NCBI RefSeq assembly: GCF_014207845.1
Contig: NZ_JACHLC010000005.1
Span: forward strand, 124,001-188,000
Direction: 5' to 3'
DNA length: 64,000 bases
Origin: Chryseobacterium shigense
GTDB taxonomy: Bacteria > Bacteroidota > Bacteroidia > Flavobacteriales > Weeksellaceae
Of the stretch, positions 1 to 7,894 are shown piece after piece (the first letter of the stretch is position 1; the number at the start of each line of letters is the position of its first letter). The position numbers were made by a program, and so were the translations under genes. The notes under the pieces are model-generated. The model did no database searches and was not told where the DNA came from. It saw nothing but the letters and a program-made list of their open reading frames with translations.

Positions 1-219
1 CGGTTTTGGGGTGAGATCAAAGGAAACAATCAGCAAAAACAGGAAAAAGTAATGGAAAAGATCAATTATATTCTGGATCACAGAACATGGTGGAATGTTT
101 TTTATCATTATAAACATGAGCTTGTTTTTGAGGTCAGGGAAAAGGAAGGACACGGAATCCGGTGGAGTCATGGCGGCAAGCAGCTGATTGGTTTTCTGGA
201 AAAATTTATCAACGGATAA
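1..219 (+). CDS. Hypothetical protein, C-terminal fragment
   Basis: The frame is open from the window edge to TAA at 217-219 and gives 72 residues rich in Trp, His and Lys. The C-terminal part has a G-x-G-I-R-W-S followed by L-I-G-F-L-E. I do not recognise the family. The start lies outside the window. A new promoter begins just after it, so it is not in the operon that follows. Confidence 0.6.
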   Translation, partial: RFWGEIKGNNQQKQEKVMEKINYILDHRTWWNVFYHYKHELVFEVREKEGHGIRWSHGGKQLIGFLEKFING

Positions 220-231
220 AATATAAATTTC

Positions 232-269
232 ACTGCGTAAAAAGATTGCGCATTGAGTTGATAATTTTG
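232..269 (+). promoter_or_regulatory. Shared island promoter, copy A (solenoid operon)
   Basis: The 21-nt element at 232-252 fits A plus CTRCGYAAAAAGANTGCGYA. It is followed after exactly 9 nt by the -7 box TAATTTTG (262-269). The same element with the same spacing precedes the Ro60 gene and the Y-RNA array. The -7 box is of the Bacteroidota housekeeping type. The upstream element sits where an activator or alternative sigma factor would bind. Confidence 0.75.
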
Positions 270-305
270 CAGGTATAAACTGAGGTCTACCACTAAAAAA
301 TAAAT

Positions 306-734
306 ATGATGCTGAAGAAAATATTTGACTTTTTTAGAAACAGCAGTCCTGCTGTAGAAATAAGCGTTTTCCCTGTAACAGAAGAAAAAAAACTTTCTTT
401 TACAGAAAACCCGGACATTCCTGAACTGCCTGAAAATATTTCTTACAGAAGTACGGAGACAAAAATAAAGAAAAGGATTGATGACCTTCAGCAGTATACC
501 GAAGACTATAAAGAATACTGCCTGGAAAAAACAGGCAACCAACATATATTGAAAGCAAAAGGATATAAAGTTATTGATAAAGATACCGCTGCGGAAACCA
601 TTAAAATCTCCGGAGATGCCTTTATTTTTCATAACGAGCATAAAATACTGCGTATTGAAAGTGAGTATTTTGTAAAATATATCCAGCAGGAATACAATCC
701 CATAACAAAACTGATAGAAAATGCATACGACTGA
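306..734 (+). CDS. Hypothetical protein (142 aa)
   Basis: First gene of the operon behind shared promoter copy A. It encodes 142 hydrophilic, Glu/Lys-rich residues with no signal peptide or membrane segment. A helical, possibly coiled-coil stretch lies near residues 50-80. It overlaps the next gene by 14 nt (721-734), so the two are probably translationally coupled. I do not recognise the family. Co-regulation with Ro60 and the Y-RNAs suggests a role in RNA metabolism, but that is inference. Confidence 0.7.
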   Translation: MMLKKIFDFFRNSSPAVEISVFPVTEEKKLSFTENPDIPELPENISYRSTETKIKKRIDDLQQYTEDYKEYCLEKTGNQHILKAKGYKVIDKDTAAETIKISGDAFIFHNEHKILRIESEYFVKYIQQEYNPITKLIENAYD

Positions 735-2637
735 TCCTGTAAACAGATACAAAGTATTTTCCGCAGAAGACCTGCCGGAAATAATTTCTGACGAGCATTT
801 GACAGTAGAGATTTATGGCAGAAATATCACATGGGAAATCCTGGAACTGAACGGAAATCTGCTGATTCGCGGAGAAGGCTGTCATTTCCCGAATCTTGTA
901 AAGGTCAGCGGCTCTTTATCTGTAGATGCCGGAAATTGCTCCCTTCCGAGCCTCAGAACGGTAGAAGAAAATTTTACCCTTCACTGCCCGGCAGAATTAG
1001 ACAAACTGAGAACCGTAAAAGGACATTTTAAGTGTATTGTTGATTATAATTTCAAACACCTGGAAACCATCGGAGGAAGCATTTCCCTTAAAAAAGCCAA
1101 TGTTATAGCAAGAGGTAAGAAACTGACCCTGATAAAAAATGTGATATCGGTAAGATTCCAGTATGAGGTTGAATTTCTTCCTGAAACCGGCATTTTTAAT
1201 GTAGATATTTTCGGGGATAATATTATGATCCCTCATCATATAATTTATGGGAAGATCAATGTTTATGGTAAAAATGTATCTTTTCCTCACCTTGAATCTC
1301 TTCAGGGGATGATCAATATGGAGTGCCGCGACAAAAACGGGCACTATTTTACCCACGATTTTCCGAATCTGAAAAAAATTAAGGGACATCTGAGGTTTGA
1401 AAGGACAAAGGCTTCTTTTCCTGTACTACAGGAAATAACTGGAAATATTACTCTTGGAAAAGGCTGTTATGCAGATTTCCCGCTGCTGGAAACCTCCGGA
1501 AGCATTTCTGTTAACTATGATTCTGGAGTAAGATTCCCTGTGTTGAAGAATGTTGAAGGAAATATTGTAAACCAGGGTGAAACCTGTAATTTCATTTCCC
1601 TTGAAAAGGTAAAAGGAACTTATCGGACCTATAATACAATTGCTCCAAGGCTTCAGGAAGTTGGGAATCTCCTTATGCATACCTCCATTGAATTTGAGCA
1701 TCTTAAAAGAATCAATGGAAAGCTGGAAAATGCTTTTAAGGTCAATTTTAAATCTCTGGAATATGTAAATTACCTCGGGGACGAAAAACTTCGCGGATCC
1801 CGTTTCCCTTCATTAAAAGAAATCAATTTTTATCTGTATAATGAAGAGGATCATTTTGAACATCTGGCAAAAAATGTTTATTTTAGAGTCAATGGCAGGA
1901 TGTATCTTTCAAAAGATAAGCTGATTATTTCCAGAGTACCTTTCAAATATGTGGTTCATCAGCAGAATTACAGCATCAGGAAACTGGTGTCCATACTTAA
2001 GCTGCGCCACAGCAGTTTTCTCAATTTTATGACCAGGGAGTATGAGCGTGAATGGGCAAAGTTTGAAACACCTTTTTTTACCAAAATCCTGAAGAAAATA
2101 GAAAAATTATGGGATGTAGTGGAAACAATAAAATTTGAAGAATTCTTTGAATCTGATGACAGAAACTTCCGCTTTTTCTGTTTTAACTATATTGGTGTCG
2201 GAAATCTGATGAAGCATTTTGAAGCAGAAAAAATCAACGAAGAAGAAATAGAGCTTAATTATAATGAATACGATCAGAACGGAAATAAAATCCAGGTTAA
2301 AAGGATCAACCGTTATGAATTGTATGAAATTGAGAATACAAAGCTGGGAATTAACGTGTGGCGCGATACGGATAAATATTCCTATGCGGTAAAATGCTGG
2401 TGTCCTTCCACGGAAAAAGAACACTGGCTTTGGGTAGAGCAGGAATATAAAGGAAATGCATTAACAGCTATTGCATCCACTTTCAGGATCCACGAAAATA
2501 TTATTCCGTTTATCAAATGTCTCAAAAGGCAGGGTGATCTCCTGATCTGTGAACTGGAAAGGGAAGTAAAGCCACGCGGTTTTCCAAGGGCATTGACAGC
2601 TTCAGAATATTTCAACCTGTTGGAAGTGGAAACATAA
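721..2637 (+). CDS. Solenoid-repeat protein with unknown C-terminal domain (638 aa)
   Basis: Residues about 20-400 repeat a pattern of roughly 20 residues: L-x-G-x-I/L, then F-P-x-L, then K-x-V/I-x-G. This resembles an irregular leucine-rich or beta-solenoid fold. Residues about 420-638 form a separate domain with W-x-C-P, H-W-L-W-V and R-G-F-P-R segments. There is no signal peptide, so it is probably cytosolic. It overlaps the gene before it, and two tRNA-like genes follow directly. The shared promoter ties it to the Ro60/Y-RNA regulon. It may be a scaffold or RNA/protein recognition component; no catalytic motif is evident. Confidence 0.75.
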   Translation: MHTTDPVNRYKVFSAEDLPEIISDEHLTVEIYGRNITWEILELNGNLLIRGEGCHFPNLVKVSGSLSVDAGNCSLPSLRTVEENFTLHCPAELDKLRTVKGHFKCIVDYNFKHLETIGGSISLKKANVIARGKKLTLIKNVISVRFQYEVEFLPETGIFNVDIFGDNIMIPHHIIYGKINVYGKNVSFPHLESLQGMINMECRDKNGHYFTHDFPNLKKIKGHLRFERTKASFPVLQEITGNITLGKGCYADFPLLETSGSISVNYDSGVRFPVLKNVEGNIVNQGETCNFISLEKVKGTYRTYNTIAPRLQEVGNLLMHTSIEFEHLKRINGKLENAFKVNFKSLEYVNYLGDEKLRGSRFPSLKEINFYLYNEEDHFEHLAKNVYFRVNGRMYLSKDKLIISRVPFKYVVHQQNYSIRKLVSILKLRHSSFLNFMTREYEREWAKFETPFFTKILKKIEKLWDVVETIKFEEFFESDDRNFRFFCFNYIGVGNLMKHFEAEKINEEEIELNYNEYDQNGNKIQVKRINRYELYEIENTKLGINVWRDTDKYSYAVKCWCPSTEKEHWLWVEQEYKGNALTAIASTFRIHENIIPFIKCLKRQGDLLICELEREVKPRGFPRALTASEYFNLLEVET

Positions 2638-2642
2638 TTATA

Positions 2643-2712
2643 GAAACAGTAGTTTAATTGGAAAAACATTCGAGTATGCGGAAGGTTGCAGGTTCGAGCC
2701 CTGTCTGTTTCT
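2643..2712 (+). tRNA. tRNA-like gene, anticodon not assignable
   Basis: The acceptor stem GAAACAG/CTGTTTC is perfect. The D arm is GTTTAATTGGAAAAAC, and the T arm has a standard GGTTCGAGCC core. The anticodon arm (about 2669-2686) pairs poorly and gives no credible anticodon. Its D arm is nearly identical to those at 2758 and 14454, so the three form a family. It is 5 nt after the solenoid gene and probably co-transcribed. Confidence 0.6.
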
Positions 2713-2756
2713 ATTTAAAAAATATAAAAATATCTGCTCTTAAATTTTCAAATAAC

Positions 2757-2827
2757 GGAAGCAATAGTTTAACGGAAAAACACACACTTTTAATGTGACT
2801 TGCGGGTTCGAATCCAGCTTGCTTTCT
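2757..2827 (+). tRNA. tRNA-Lys-like gene (anticodon UUU)
   Basis: The acceptor GGAAGCAA pairs with TTGCTTTC, with one GU. The D arm is GTTTAACGGAAAAAC. The anticodon stem CACA/TGTG encloses loop CTTTTAA, giving UUU with U33 and A37. The T stem has one mismatch. It lies between the solenoid gene and tatD in the same direction. Confidence 0.65.
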
Positions 2828-2858
2828 TTTTTCAAATAAAAAAACAAAACAAAAACAA

Positions 2859-3644
2859 ATGAATACATACATTGATATTGGCATTAATCTGACCAATAAA
2901 CAGTTCTATAATGAATACGAAGAAATTATCAACCGTGCGTTGGATAATGGGGTAGAACAAATGATCCTTACAGGAACAAGTATACGAGGAAGCAAAGAAT
3001 CTGCACAAATAGCTGAAGATTATCCGGAAATTTTATTTTCTACAGCAGGAATTCATCCACATGATGCAAAATCTTTTAATAACGAAAGCATCCGGGAACT
3101 CAGGAACCTTCTGAAATTAGACCATGTGATTTCGGTAGGAGAGTGCGGGCTGGATTTTGACCGGGATTTTTCCCCAAGACCTGTTCAGGAAAAATGCTAC
3201 AGAGCCCAGCTGGAATTAGCCGTTGAGGTGAATAAACCGTTATTTCTCCATGAAAGATCAGCCTTTAAGAGATTTAATGAAATTACAGATGAATATCTTA
3301 TCAGGCTGCCGAAAGCTGTTGTACACTGCTTTACCGGAACGCTGAATGAGGCTAAAATATACCTTGAAAAAGGGTTTTATTTAGGATTTACCGGAGCTGT
3401 AAGTGATGATAAAAGATTTAAACACCTGGAAGACGTCATAAAATATACTCCTCTGGACCGGATGATGATAGAAACAGATGCACCTTTCATGCTGCCGAAG
3501 AATATGCCGAGAATGCAGAACCGCCGCAACGAACCTTCTTTTTTACCTTACGTAGCGCAAACCATCGCCCACTGGAAAAAGATCAGCATTTCCGAAGTTG
3601 CAGACGGAACCACAGAAACCGCCAGAAAATTTTTCAAGATATAA
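2859..3644 (+). CDS. tatD: TatD family metal-dependent deoxyribonuclease/exonuclease
   Basis: A 261-residue TIM-barrel metallohydrolase of standard TatD length. Visible motifs are D-I-G-I-N-L near the N-terminus (in place of the more usual DxHxH), G-I-H-P-H at about 65, G-E-C-G-L-D-F at about 95, L-H-E-R at about 128, V-H-C-F-T-G at about 155 and E-T-D-A-P-F at about 205. The divergent first motif and the flanking tRNA-like genes suggest a specialised nuclease, possibly for RNA ends. The start follows an A-rich leader. A terminator overlaps its stop codon. Confidence 0.85.
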   Translation: MNTYIDIGINLTNKQFYNEYEEIINRALDNGVEQMILTGTSIRGSKESAQIAEDYPEILFSTAGIHPHDAKSFNNESIRELRNLLKLDHVISVGECGLDFDRDFSPRPVQEKCYRAQLELAVEVNKPLFLHERSAFKRFNEITDEYLIRLPKAVVHCFTGTLNEAKIYLEKGFYLGFTGAVSDDKRFKHLEDVIKYTPLDRMMIETDAPFMLPKNMPRMQNRRNEPSFLPYVAQTIAHWKKISISEVADGTTETARKFFKI

Positions 3645-3679
3645 AAAAGAGCTCTACTGATGAAGTAAAGCTCTTTTTT
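3643..3679. terminator. Bidirectional intrinsic terminator
   Basis: An 11-bp stem AAAAAAGAGCT/AGCTCTTTTTT with a partly paired loop ends the tatD transcript. It can also serve the convergent deoD gene. Confidence 0.75.
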
Positions 3680-3758
3680 ATGCTAAATCGTAAAACGGTA
3701 AAAATGCAAATTTGTAGATCAGCCTGTTAACTGTCTTTGCTTCTCTGCCTTTTTACTT

Positions 3759-4469
3759 TTAAAGACTCTTCAATGCTGATTCCAAAGCCAGCTCCATCAT
3801 TGGTTTAAGGGCTTTTTCTCTTTCATCAGCTGAGATTTTTTCGTGAGTAGGGATAATATCAGTTACGGTAAGAATCGTAGCGGCATTTTTCCCTAAATGC
3901 TGTGCATTCGCAAATAATCCGAAAGCTTCCATCTCTACAGCCGGACAGTTATATTTTGTTGCAATTTCAGGAATATTAGGGTCTTTTCTGTAGAAAATAT
4001 CGCTGCTGTGCACATTGATCGCCTTTGCATCCAAAGAAAGTTCCTGAGCAGTTTTATTGATTGTTTCAAAAATGTTTCCTTGGTGAGAAAGAATCTCATC
4101 CTCAATTCCCCATGCATATTTTGCATATGTACTTTCACTTGCTGCATTCTCAATATTTAAAATATCAAAAAGCTTAAGGTCCGTAGTATAAGCTCCGCAG
4201 GTCCCTATTCTGATGATGGTATCTACCTCATATTCCGTAAACAATTCAAAAGAATAGATCCCGATGCTTGGGAAGCCCATTCCGCTTGCCCCTACAGTAA
4301 TTTCTTTACCTTTATAAAGGCCTGTATAATAAAAGATACCCCTTGTTTTGCTTACCAGTCTGGCATTTTCCAAATAATTTTCAGCAATATATTGTGCACG
4401 GAGCGGATCCCCCGGCTGTAATACTACTTTGGCAATTTCTCCTTTTTTTGCACTGATGTGAATACTCAT
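3759..4469 (-). CDS. deoD: Purine-nucleoside phosphorylase DeoD
   Basis: Phosphorolysis of purine (deoxy)nucleosides. Family motifs are L-Q-P-G-D-P-L-R-A phosphate binding at about 20, G-M-G-F-P-S at about 64, R-I-G-T-C-G-A at about 87, V-E-M-E-A at about 178 and T-V-T-D-I at about 202. I chose the ATG at 4469, giving M-S-I-H-I-S-A-K-K-G, because DeoD proteins begin there; an upstream ATG would add ten hydrophobic residues not seen in the family. It is transcribed alone. Confidence 0.92.
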   Translation of the reverse strand: MSIHISAKKGEIAKVVLQPGDPLRAQYIAENYLENARLVSKTRGIFYYTGLYKGKEITVGASGMGFPSIGIYSFELFTEYEVDTIIRIGTCGAYTTDLKLFDILNIENAASESTYAKYAWGIEDEILSHQGNIFETINKTAQELSLDAKAINVHSSDIFYRKDPNIPEIATKYNCPAVEMEAFGLFANAQHLGKNAATILTVTDIIPTHEKISADEREKALKPMMELALESALKSL

Positions 4470-4561
4470 AATGTTATTTTGAAGCAACAAAGATAACAAC
4501 TTTTAGCTTGAAAAATCCAAACGTTTGCTGTTCAGTCCACAAAGTTTCCGGTATTCAAATT

Positions 4562-4607
4562 CCCCTCCGGAGGAGGGGTGTCAGATCGCAGATCTGACGG
4601 GGTGGTC
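4562..4607. repeat. Dispersed palindromic repeat
   Basis: Two adjacent palindromes, CCCCTCCGGAGGAGGGG (4562-4578) and TCAGATCGCAGATCTGA (4581-4597), are followed by CGGGGTGG. It is more GC-rich than its surroundings and resembles intergenic repeat units common in Chryseobacterium and relatives. It lies between the divergent deoD and ternary operon. Confidence 0.55.
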
Positions 4608-4651
4608 AAAAAGACAGCAATACACAATTATATTTAACCGTTATAAAAATT

Positions 4652-4680
4652 TTGTTCTCTGCGAAATAGTTTTATTTTTG
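4652..4680 (+). promoter_or_regulatory. Promoter of the ternary-system operon
   Basis: TTG (4652-4654), an 18-nt spacer, then TATTTTTG (4673-4680) match the Bacteroidota -33/-7 consensus. The predicted start site lies within a few nucleotides of the first ATG (4685), so the first message may be leaderless. Confidence 0.55.
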
Positions 4681-4684
4681 TTAG

Positions 4685-5332
4685 ATGATGCAAACCGGAT
4701 CCCCGTTTTTAGATACTATTTTCCTGCTGCGGAACAGTGGATGCATTACCATTTTTTCAAACCTTCAGGAAATCTCAAAAAAAGAGGAACAGGAAGCCAA
4801 AGATTATTTTGAAACCGAATTCGAAAAAGAAAGGTTAGAATTTTTATCTGCAGATCTTCATTGTCAGAAAGAAACAGCTGTTTGGGCCGCCAAGGTTTTG
4901 TATCACAGTGCCCAGCTCTATCTTATCCGGGAAAACACCGCAAAAGATCTGGATAAACTCATCCCGAGATGGAAAACACCGCCGGATATCTCTTCGGTTT
5001 TGTCTGCAGATATGTCATTGAGATTCCTGCCACAGATTGTATCCCTGCTCAATATAGCTGATCCTCAGGACCCGTTGGTTAAAATTCTTGAAAGTATTCT
5101 TACACAGTTTCATTATTCAGGAATAGGATATCATCTTAATCTGGAAAAAATAAACTGGGAAAAAGAATTAAAAGATAAAACTTACCGGAAATTGTATCTG
5201 GAAAGAATTGTTGAAAAAAAAGCTTATGAACTGGCAGAAATCCCTTACATCAATAAACTGTTGATGGCAGAATTTGGGTTACATAAAGATACCTATTGGA
5301 AAGACTTAAAAATTATTGAACATGGAGATTAA
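4685..5332 (+). CDS. Ternary-system accessory protein (215 aa)
   Basis: First gene of a seven-gene operon. A soluble, helical, charged protein without signal peptide or recognisable catalytic motif. All downstream genes overlap or nearly touch, so the operon is tightly coupled. Two ATG codons (4685 and 4688) are possible starts. By position it is one of the variable small components that accompany MoxR/vWA/beta-propeller systems; I cannot name the family. Confidence 0.7.
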   Translation: MMQTGSPFLDTIFLLRNSGCITIFSNLQEISKKEEQEAKDYFETEFEKERLEFLSADLHCQKETAVWAAKVLYHSAQLYLIRENTAKDLDKLIPRWKTPPDISSVLSADMSLRFLPQIVSLLNIADPQDPLVKILESILTQFHYSGIGYHLNLEKINWEKELKDKTYRKLYLERIVEKKAYELAEIPYINKLLMAEFGLHKDTYWKDLKIIEHGD

Positions 5333-6038
5333 TACTGCGGTTACAATTGGCTTTGTAACGGCTTCCTATTTTTTTATTTTCGGTATTTTGGCGTATTATG
5401 CCCAAAAGGTCATCTTTAAAAAGAAGGTGAATGAGATTCATATGTTTATGTCATTCTCCAAACCACTGTATTCCTATACACTCAGGAATAATATTAAAGT
5501 TAAATTTGGCTATTTACCCCTCTCCAGCTATGTCAACGTTGATTCTGATGAAGATTTTGTGCTGGATAGTCTGGAACTGAAAAAGCATGAAGCAAAAACC
5601 AGGAACAATAATATGGCTTTCCAGGCTATGGTAACAGTTCTTTTTCTGATTATCTTTGTGGCTGCGAATTTCATACTGGGAAATAATACCATTAGCATGT
5701 TCCAGGATTTTGGCTCTAATATTTGGGAGCTTATGTCCGGAAAACAGGGTTTTTCAGATTTTATGACATTTATTCACAGCCAGTATGATGCTTACGGGAA
5801 ATACTTTTTTATAGTGGCGGCTACAATGATGTATTTTATTTTCATTGCAGTACTGATGATCATTACTTCGCTGTCTTCCTATCTGGCAATACTGTTGTCC
5901 ATTATCATTATCGTGGCAGATTTTTTATTGGTTTTTAAATACTTTGAACTACCGCTGACTTTTTATATTGATATTATGCTCTCATTAATTATAAGTGGAT
6001 TCATATATTTTTTATTGCTGAGATTTTTTATTAAATAA
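5322..6038 (+). CDS. Multi-pass membrane protein of the ternary system (238 aa)
   Basis: The ATG at 5322 is preferred over an upstream TTG; it overlaps the previous stop by 11 nt. About five hydrophobic segments are visible: residues 6-28, 100-120, 162-185, 187-205 and 215-235. A soluble stretch of roughly 70 residues separates the first two. No enzyme motif is seen. It ends 6 nt before the ATPase gene and probably anchors the complex in the inner membrane. Confidence 0.75.
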   Translation: MEINTAVTIGFVTASYFFIFGILAYYAQKVIFKKKVNEIHMFMSFSKPLYSYTLRNNIKVKFGYLPLSSYVNVDSDEDFVLDSLELKKHEAKTRNNNMAFQAMVTVLFLIIFVAANFILGNNTISMFQDFGSNIWELMSGKQGFSDFMTFIHSQYDAYGKYFFIVAATMMYFIFIAVLMIITSLSSYLAILLSIIIIVADFLLVFKYFELPLTFYIDIMLSLIISGFIYFLLLRFFIK

Positions 6039-6044
6039 ATACTG

Positions 6045-7178
6045 ATGACTCAAAATATTATAAAACTTAATACCGTTCTCAATTACGTAAAAGATACCTT
6101 CGTAGGTAAAAATGACGTGGTAGACCTGTTGGGAATATGTCTTCTTGCCAAAGAAAATGCATTTCTGTACGGTCCTCCCGGTACGGCAAAATCTGCCATT
6201 GTGAGAACACTGTCAAAAACAGTAAAAGACGGAAAAAACTTTGAATACCTTTTAACCCGCTTCACAGAACCGAATGAAATTTTTGGTCCTTTTGATATCA
6301 GGAAACTAAAAGAAGGAGAACTGCTCACCAATACCGAAGGCATGATGCCGGAAGCCTCGCTGATTTTCCTGGATGAGATTTTTAATGCCAATTCAGCCAT
6401 CCTGAACTCACTTCTGACAGCTTTGAACGAAAAGATCTTTAAAAGAGGAAAAGAAACCAAACATCTCCCGGCTCTCATGTTCGTAGGAGCCAGTAATGTT
6501 CTTCCCGAAGACGAATCACTTAACGCATTATTTGACCGTTTTTTGGTTAGAATAAATGTTGATTACGTAAATCCTGAGCTGCTTCAGCAGGTACTTCTCG
6601 CCGGAAGAAAACTTGAAAACCAGACAGAAACAGATATCCCTGAAATTCAGGCAGACGAGATAAGGGAACTTCAGAACCTGTGTAAAACAGTCGATCTGAA
6701 ACCCATTTACGAAGTCTATCTGAACACCATTATCAGCCTTCGGAATACAGGAATTGCCATCTCCGACCGTAGAGCTGTAAAGCTTCAGAACCTGATCGCG
6801 GCCAGTGCCCTGATCTGTGGAAGAAATGAAGCCATACTTTCCGATCTCTGGGTATTGAAACATATTTGGGATACCGAAGAACAGATCGAGATTCTTGAAG
6901 GAATTATCAACAGGACCATTGAAAAAGACGATAATCCAAAATCTCACCCACAGGCCATGCAGAACAAAACCCCCAACCCGGAGGAGGTGATGAAAGATAT
7001 AAAAATCCTTGTGGAAAAATGGGATAGCGGAATGCTAAGTTTTGAAGAGCAGAATGTCATCAAAGATAAACTGAGATACCTCCAGACACGTTGCGACTGG
7101 ATCAGGAATCCGGAACAGAAACAATACATCCAGCAAGAAATTGAAAGCTTATGGCAGAAAATTCTTCAAAGCGTATAA
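6045..7178 (+). CDS. MoxR/RavA-type AAA+ ATPase
   Basis: Motor of the system, probably acting as a chaperone-like remodeler of its vWA partner. Walker A is G-P-P-G-T-A-K-S (about 44-51), Walker B is L-I-F-L-D-E (about 106-111), sensor 1 is V-G-A-S-N (about 148) and the arginine finger region is F-D-R-F. The F-T-E-P-N-E-I-F-G-P segment is typical of RavA-like MoxR proteins. The C-terminal 100 residues form the helical lid plus a coiled extension. It overlaps the next gene by 28 nt. Confidence 0.88.
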   Translation: MTQNIIKLNTVLNYVKDTFVGKNDVVDLLGICLLAKENAFLYGPPGTAKSAIVRTLSKTVKDGKNFEYLLTRFTEPNEIFGPFDIRKLKEGELLTNTEGMMPEASLIFLDEIFNANSAILNSLLTALNEKIFKRGKETKHLPALMFVGASNVLPEDESLNALFDRFLVRINVDYVNPELLQQVLLAGRKLENQTETDIPEIQADEIRELQNLCKTVDLKPIYEVYLNTIISLRNTGIAISDRRAVKLQNLIAASALICGRNEAILSDLWVLKHIWDTEEQIEILEGIINRTIEKDDNPKSHPQAMQNKTPNPEEVMKDIKILVEKWDSGMLSFEEQNVIKDKLRYLQTRCDWIRNPEQKQYIQQEIESLWQKILQSV

Positions 7179-7894
7179 ACGAATTCTGGGCAGAACTTCC
7201 CCGGGCCGATGAAGATTTTCTGGGAGCCATCCGGGATTGGAAGAATGTGCAGATTGCAGCAGATGATGATACGGTGTGGATGAAAGGCTTCACCGAAGAA
7301 CAGGCTGTATCTGCCGAGATCCAGCAGTTACCCAATTGTATATTGTATGAATTGCGTGAAGGACTTCTGTTTAAAAAAGGAGCGCTGGTGCCAAGCAAAA
7401 AAATGAGAACAGCTTTGCTTTGGTCACCGTTAGATAAAGCATTGAAGCTTACTTTTCCTCCTTCCAACCAGAATTATTTTGGAATAGATGAAAAAGTTGA
7501 AGTAAGATTAAAACCGGGTAATGAAGAACAGTCTGTTGTAGCATTATTAAGCAGAATAGACGAAATTAAAGAAAGTATTCCAGCCCAGCCCAATTTCAGG
7601 CTTGAAAAAATAGAATGGACGGTTATTGATGATAAAGCGTTATTTCTCGGAACACCACTGTTAAGCCTTCCCGGAAAAACCTATTGGATAAGAGACGGAC
7701 ATCTTCTGCCCGCAGGCTTTGATTTTGAATTTAAAAATATGAGCGCTCTTCTGCAGCAGCAACATAATAAAGAGTCTGACAAATGGTTATTATGGAACGA
7801 AGACGGAACCTTTCTTCCCATCAGAAAAGAAGATTTCCGGACACTGTCCGTAAGCTCCTTCCGTCTTACTGAAAAAACAAAAGAATGGATTTAA
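7151..7894 (+). CDS. bpX-type protein of the ternary system (247 aa)
   Basis: A soluble protein with alternating beta-strand patterns and no catalytic motif. It overlaps the ATPase gene by 28 nt and the vWA gene by 10 nt. In MoxR-vWA-beta-propeller ternary systems (Kaur, Burroughs, Iyer and Aravind, as I recall) such proteins are called bpX domains and precede the vWA protein. The assignment rests on context more than on a recognised motif. Confidence 0.65.
   Translation: MAENSSKRINEFWAELPRADEDFLGAIRDWKNVQIAADDDTVWMKGFTEEQAVSAEIQQLPNCILYELREGLLFKKGALVPSKKMRTALLWSPLDKALKLTFPPSNQNYFGIDEKVEVRLKPGNEEQSVVALLSRIDEIKESIPAQPNFRLEKIEWTVIDDKALFLGTPLLSLPGKTYWIRDGHLLPAGFDFEFKNMSALLQQQHNKESDKWLLWNEDGTFLPIRKEDFRTLSVSSFRLTEKTKEWI

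Noticed and set aside
4657..4680. Fourth copy of the shared regulatory element before the ternary operon
   Set aside because: Only CTGCGAAATAG resembles half of it, and the spacing to the -7 box is different.
4525..4812. 95-codon ORF overlapping the dispersed repeat and the first ternary gene
   Set aside because: It begins in repeat sequence and is out of frame with the better-supported gene at 4685.
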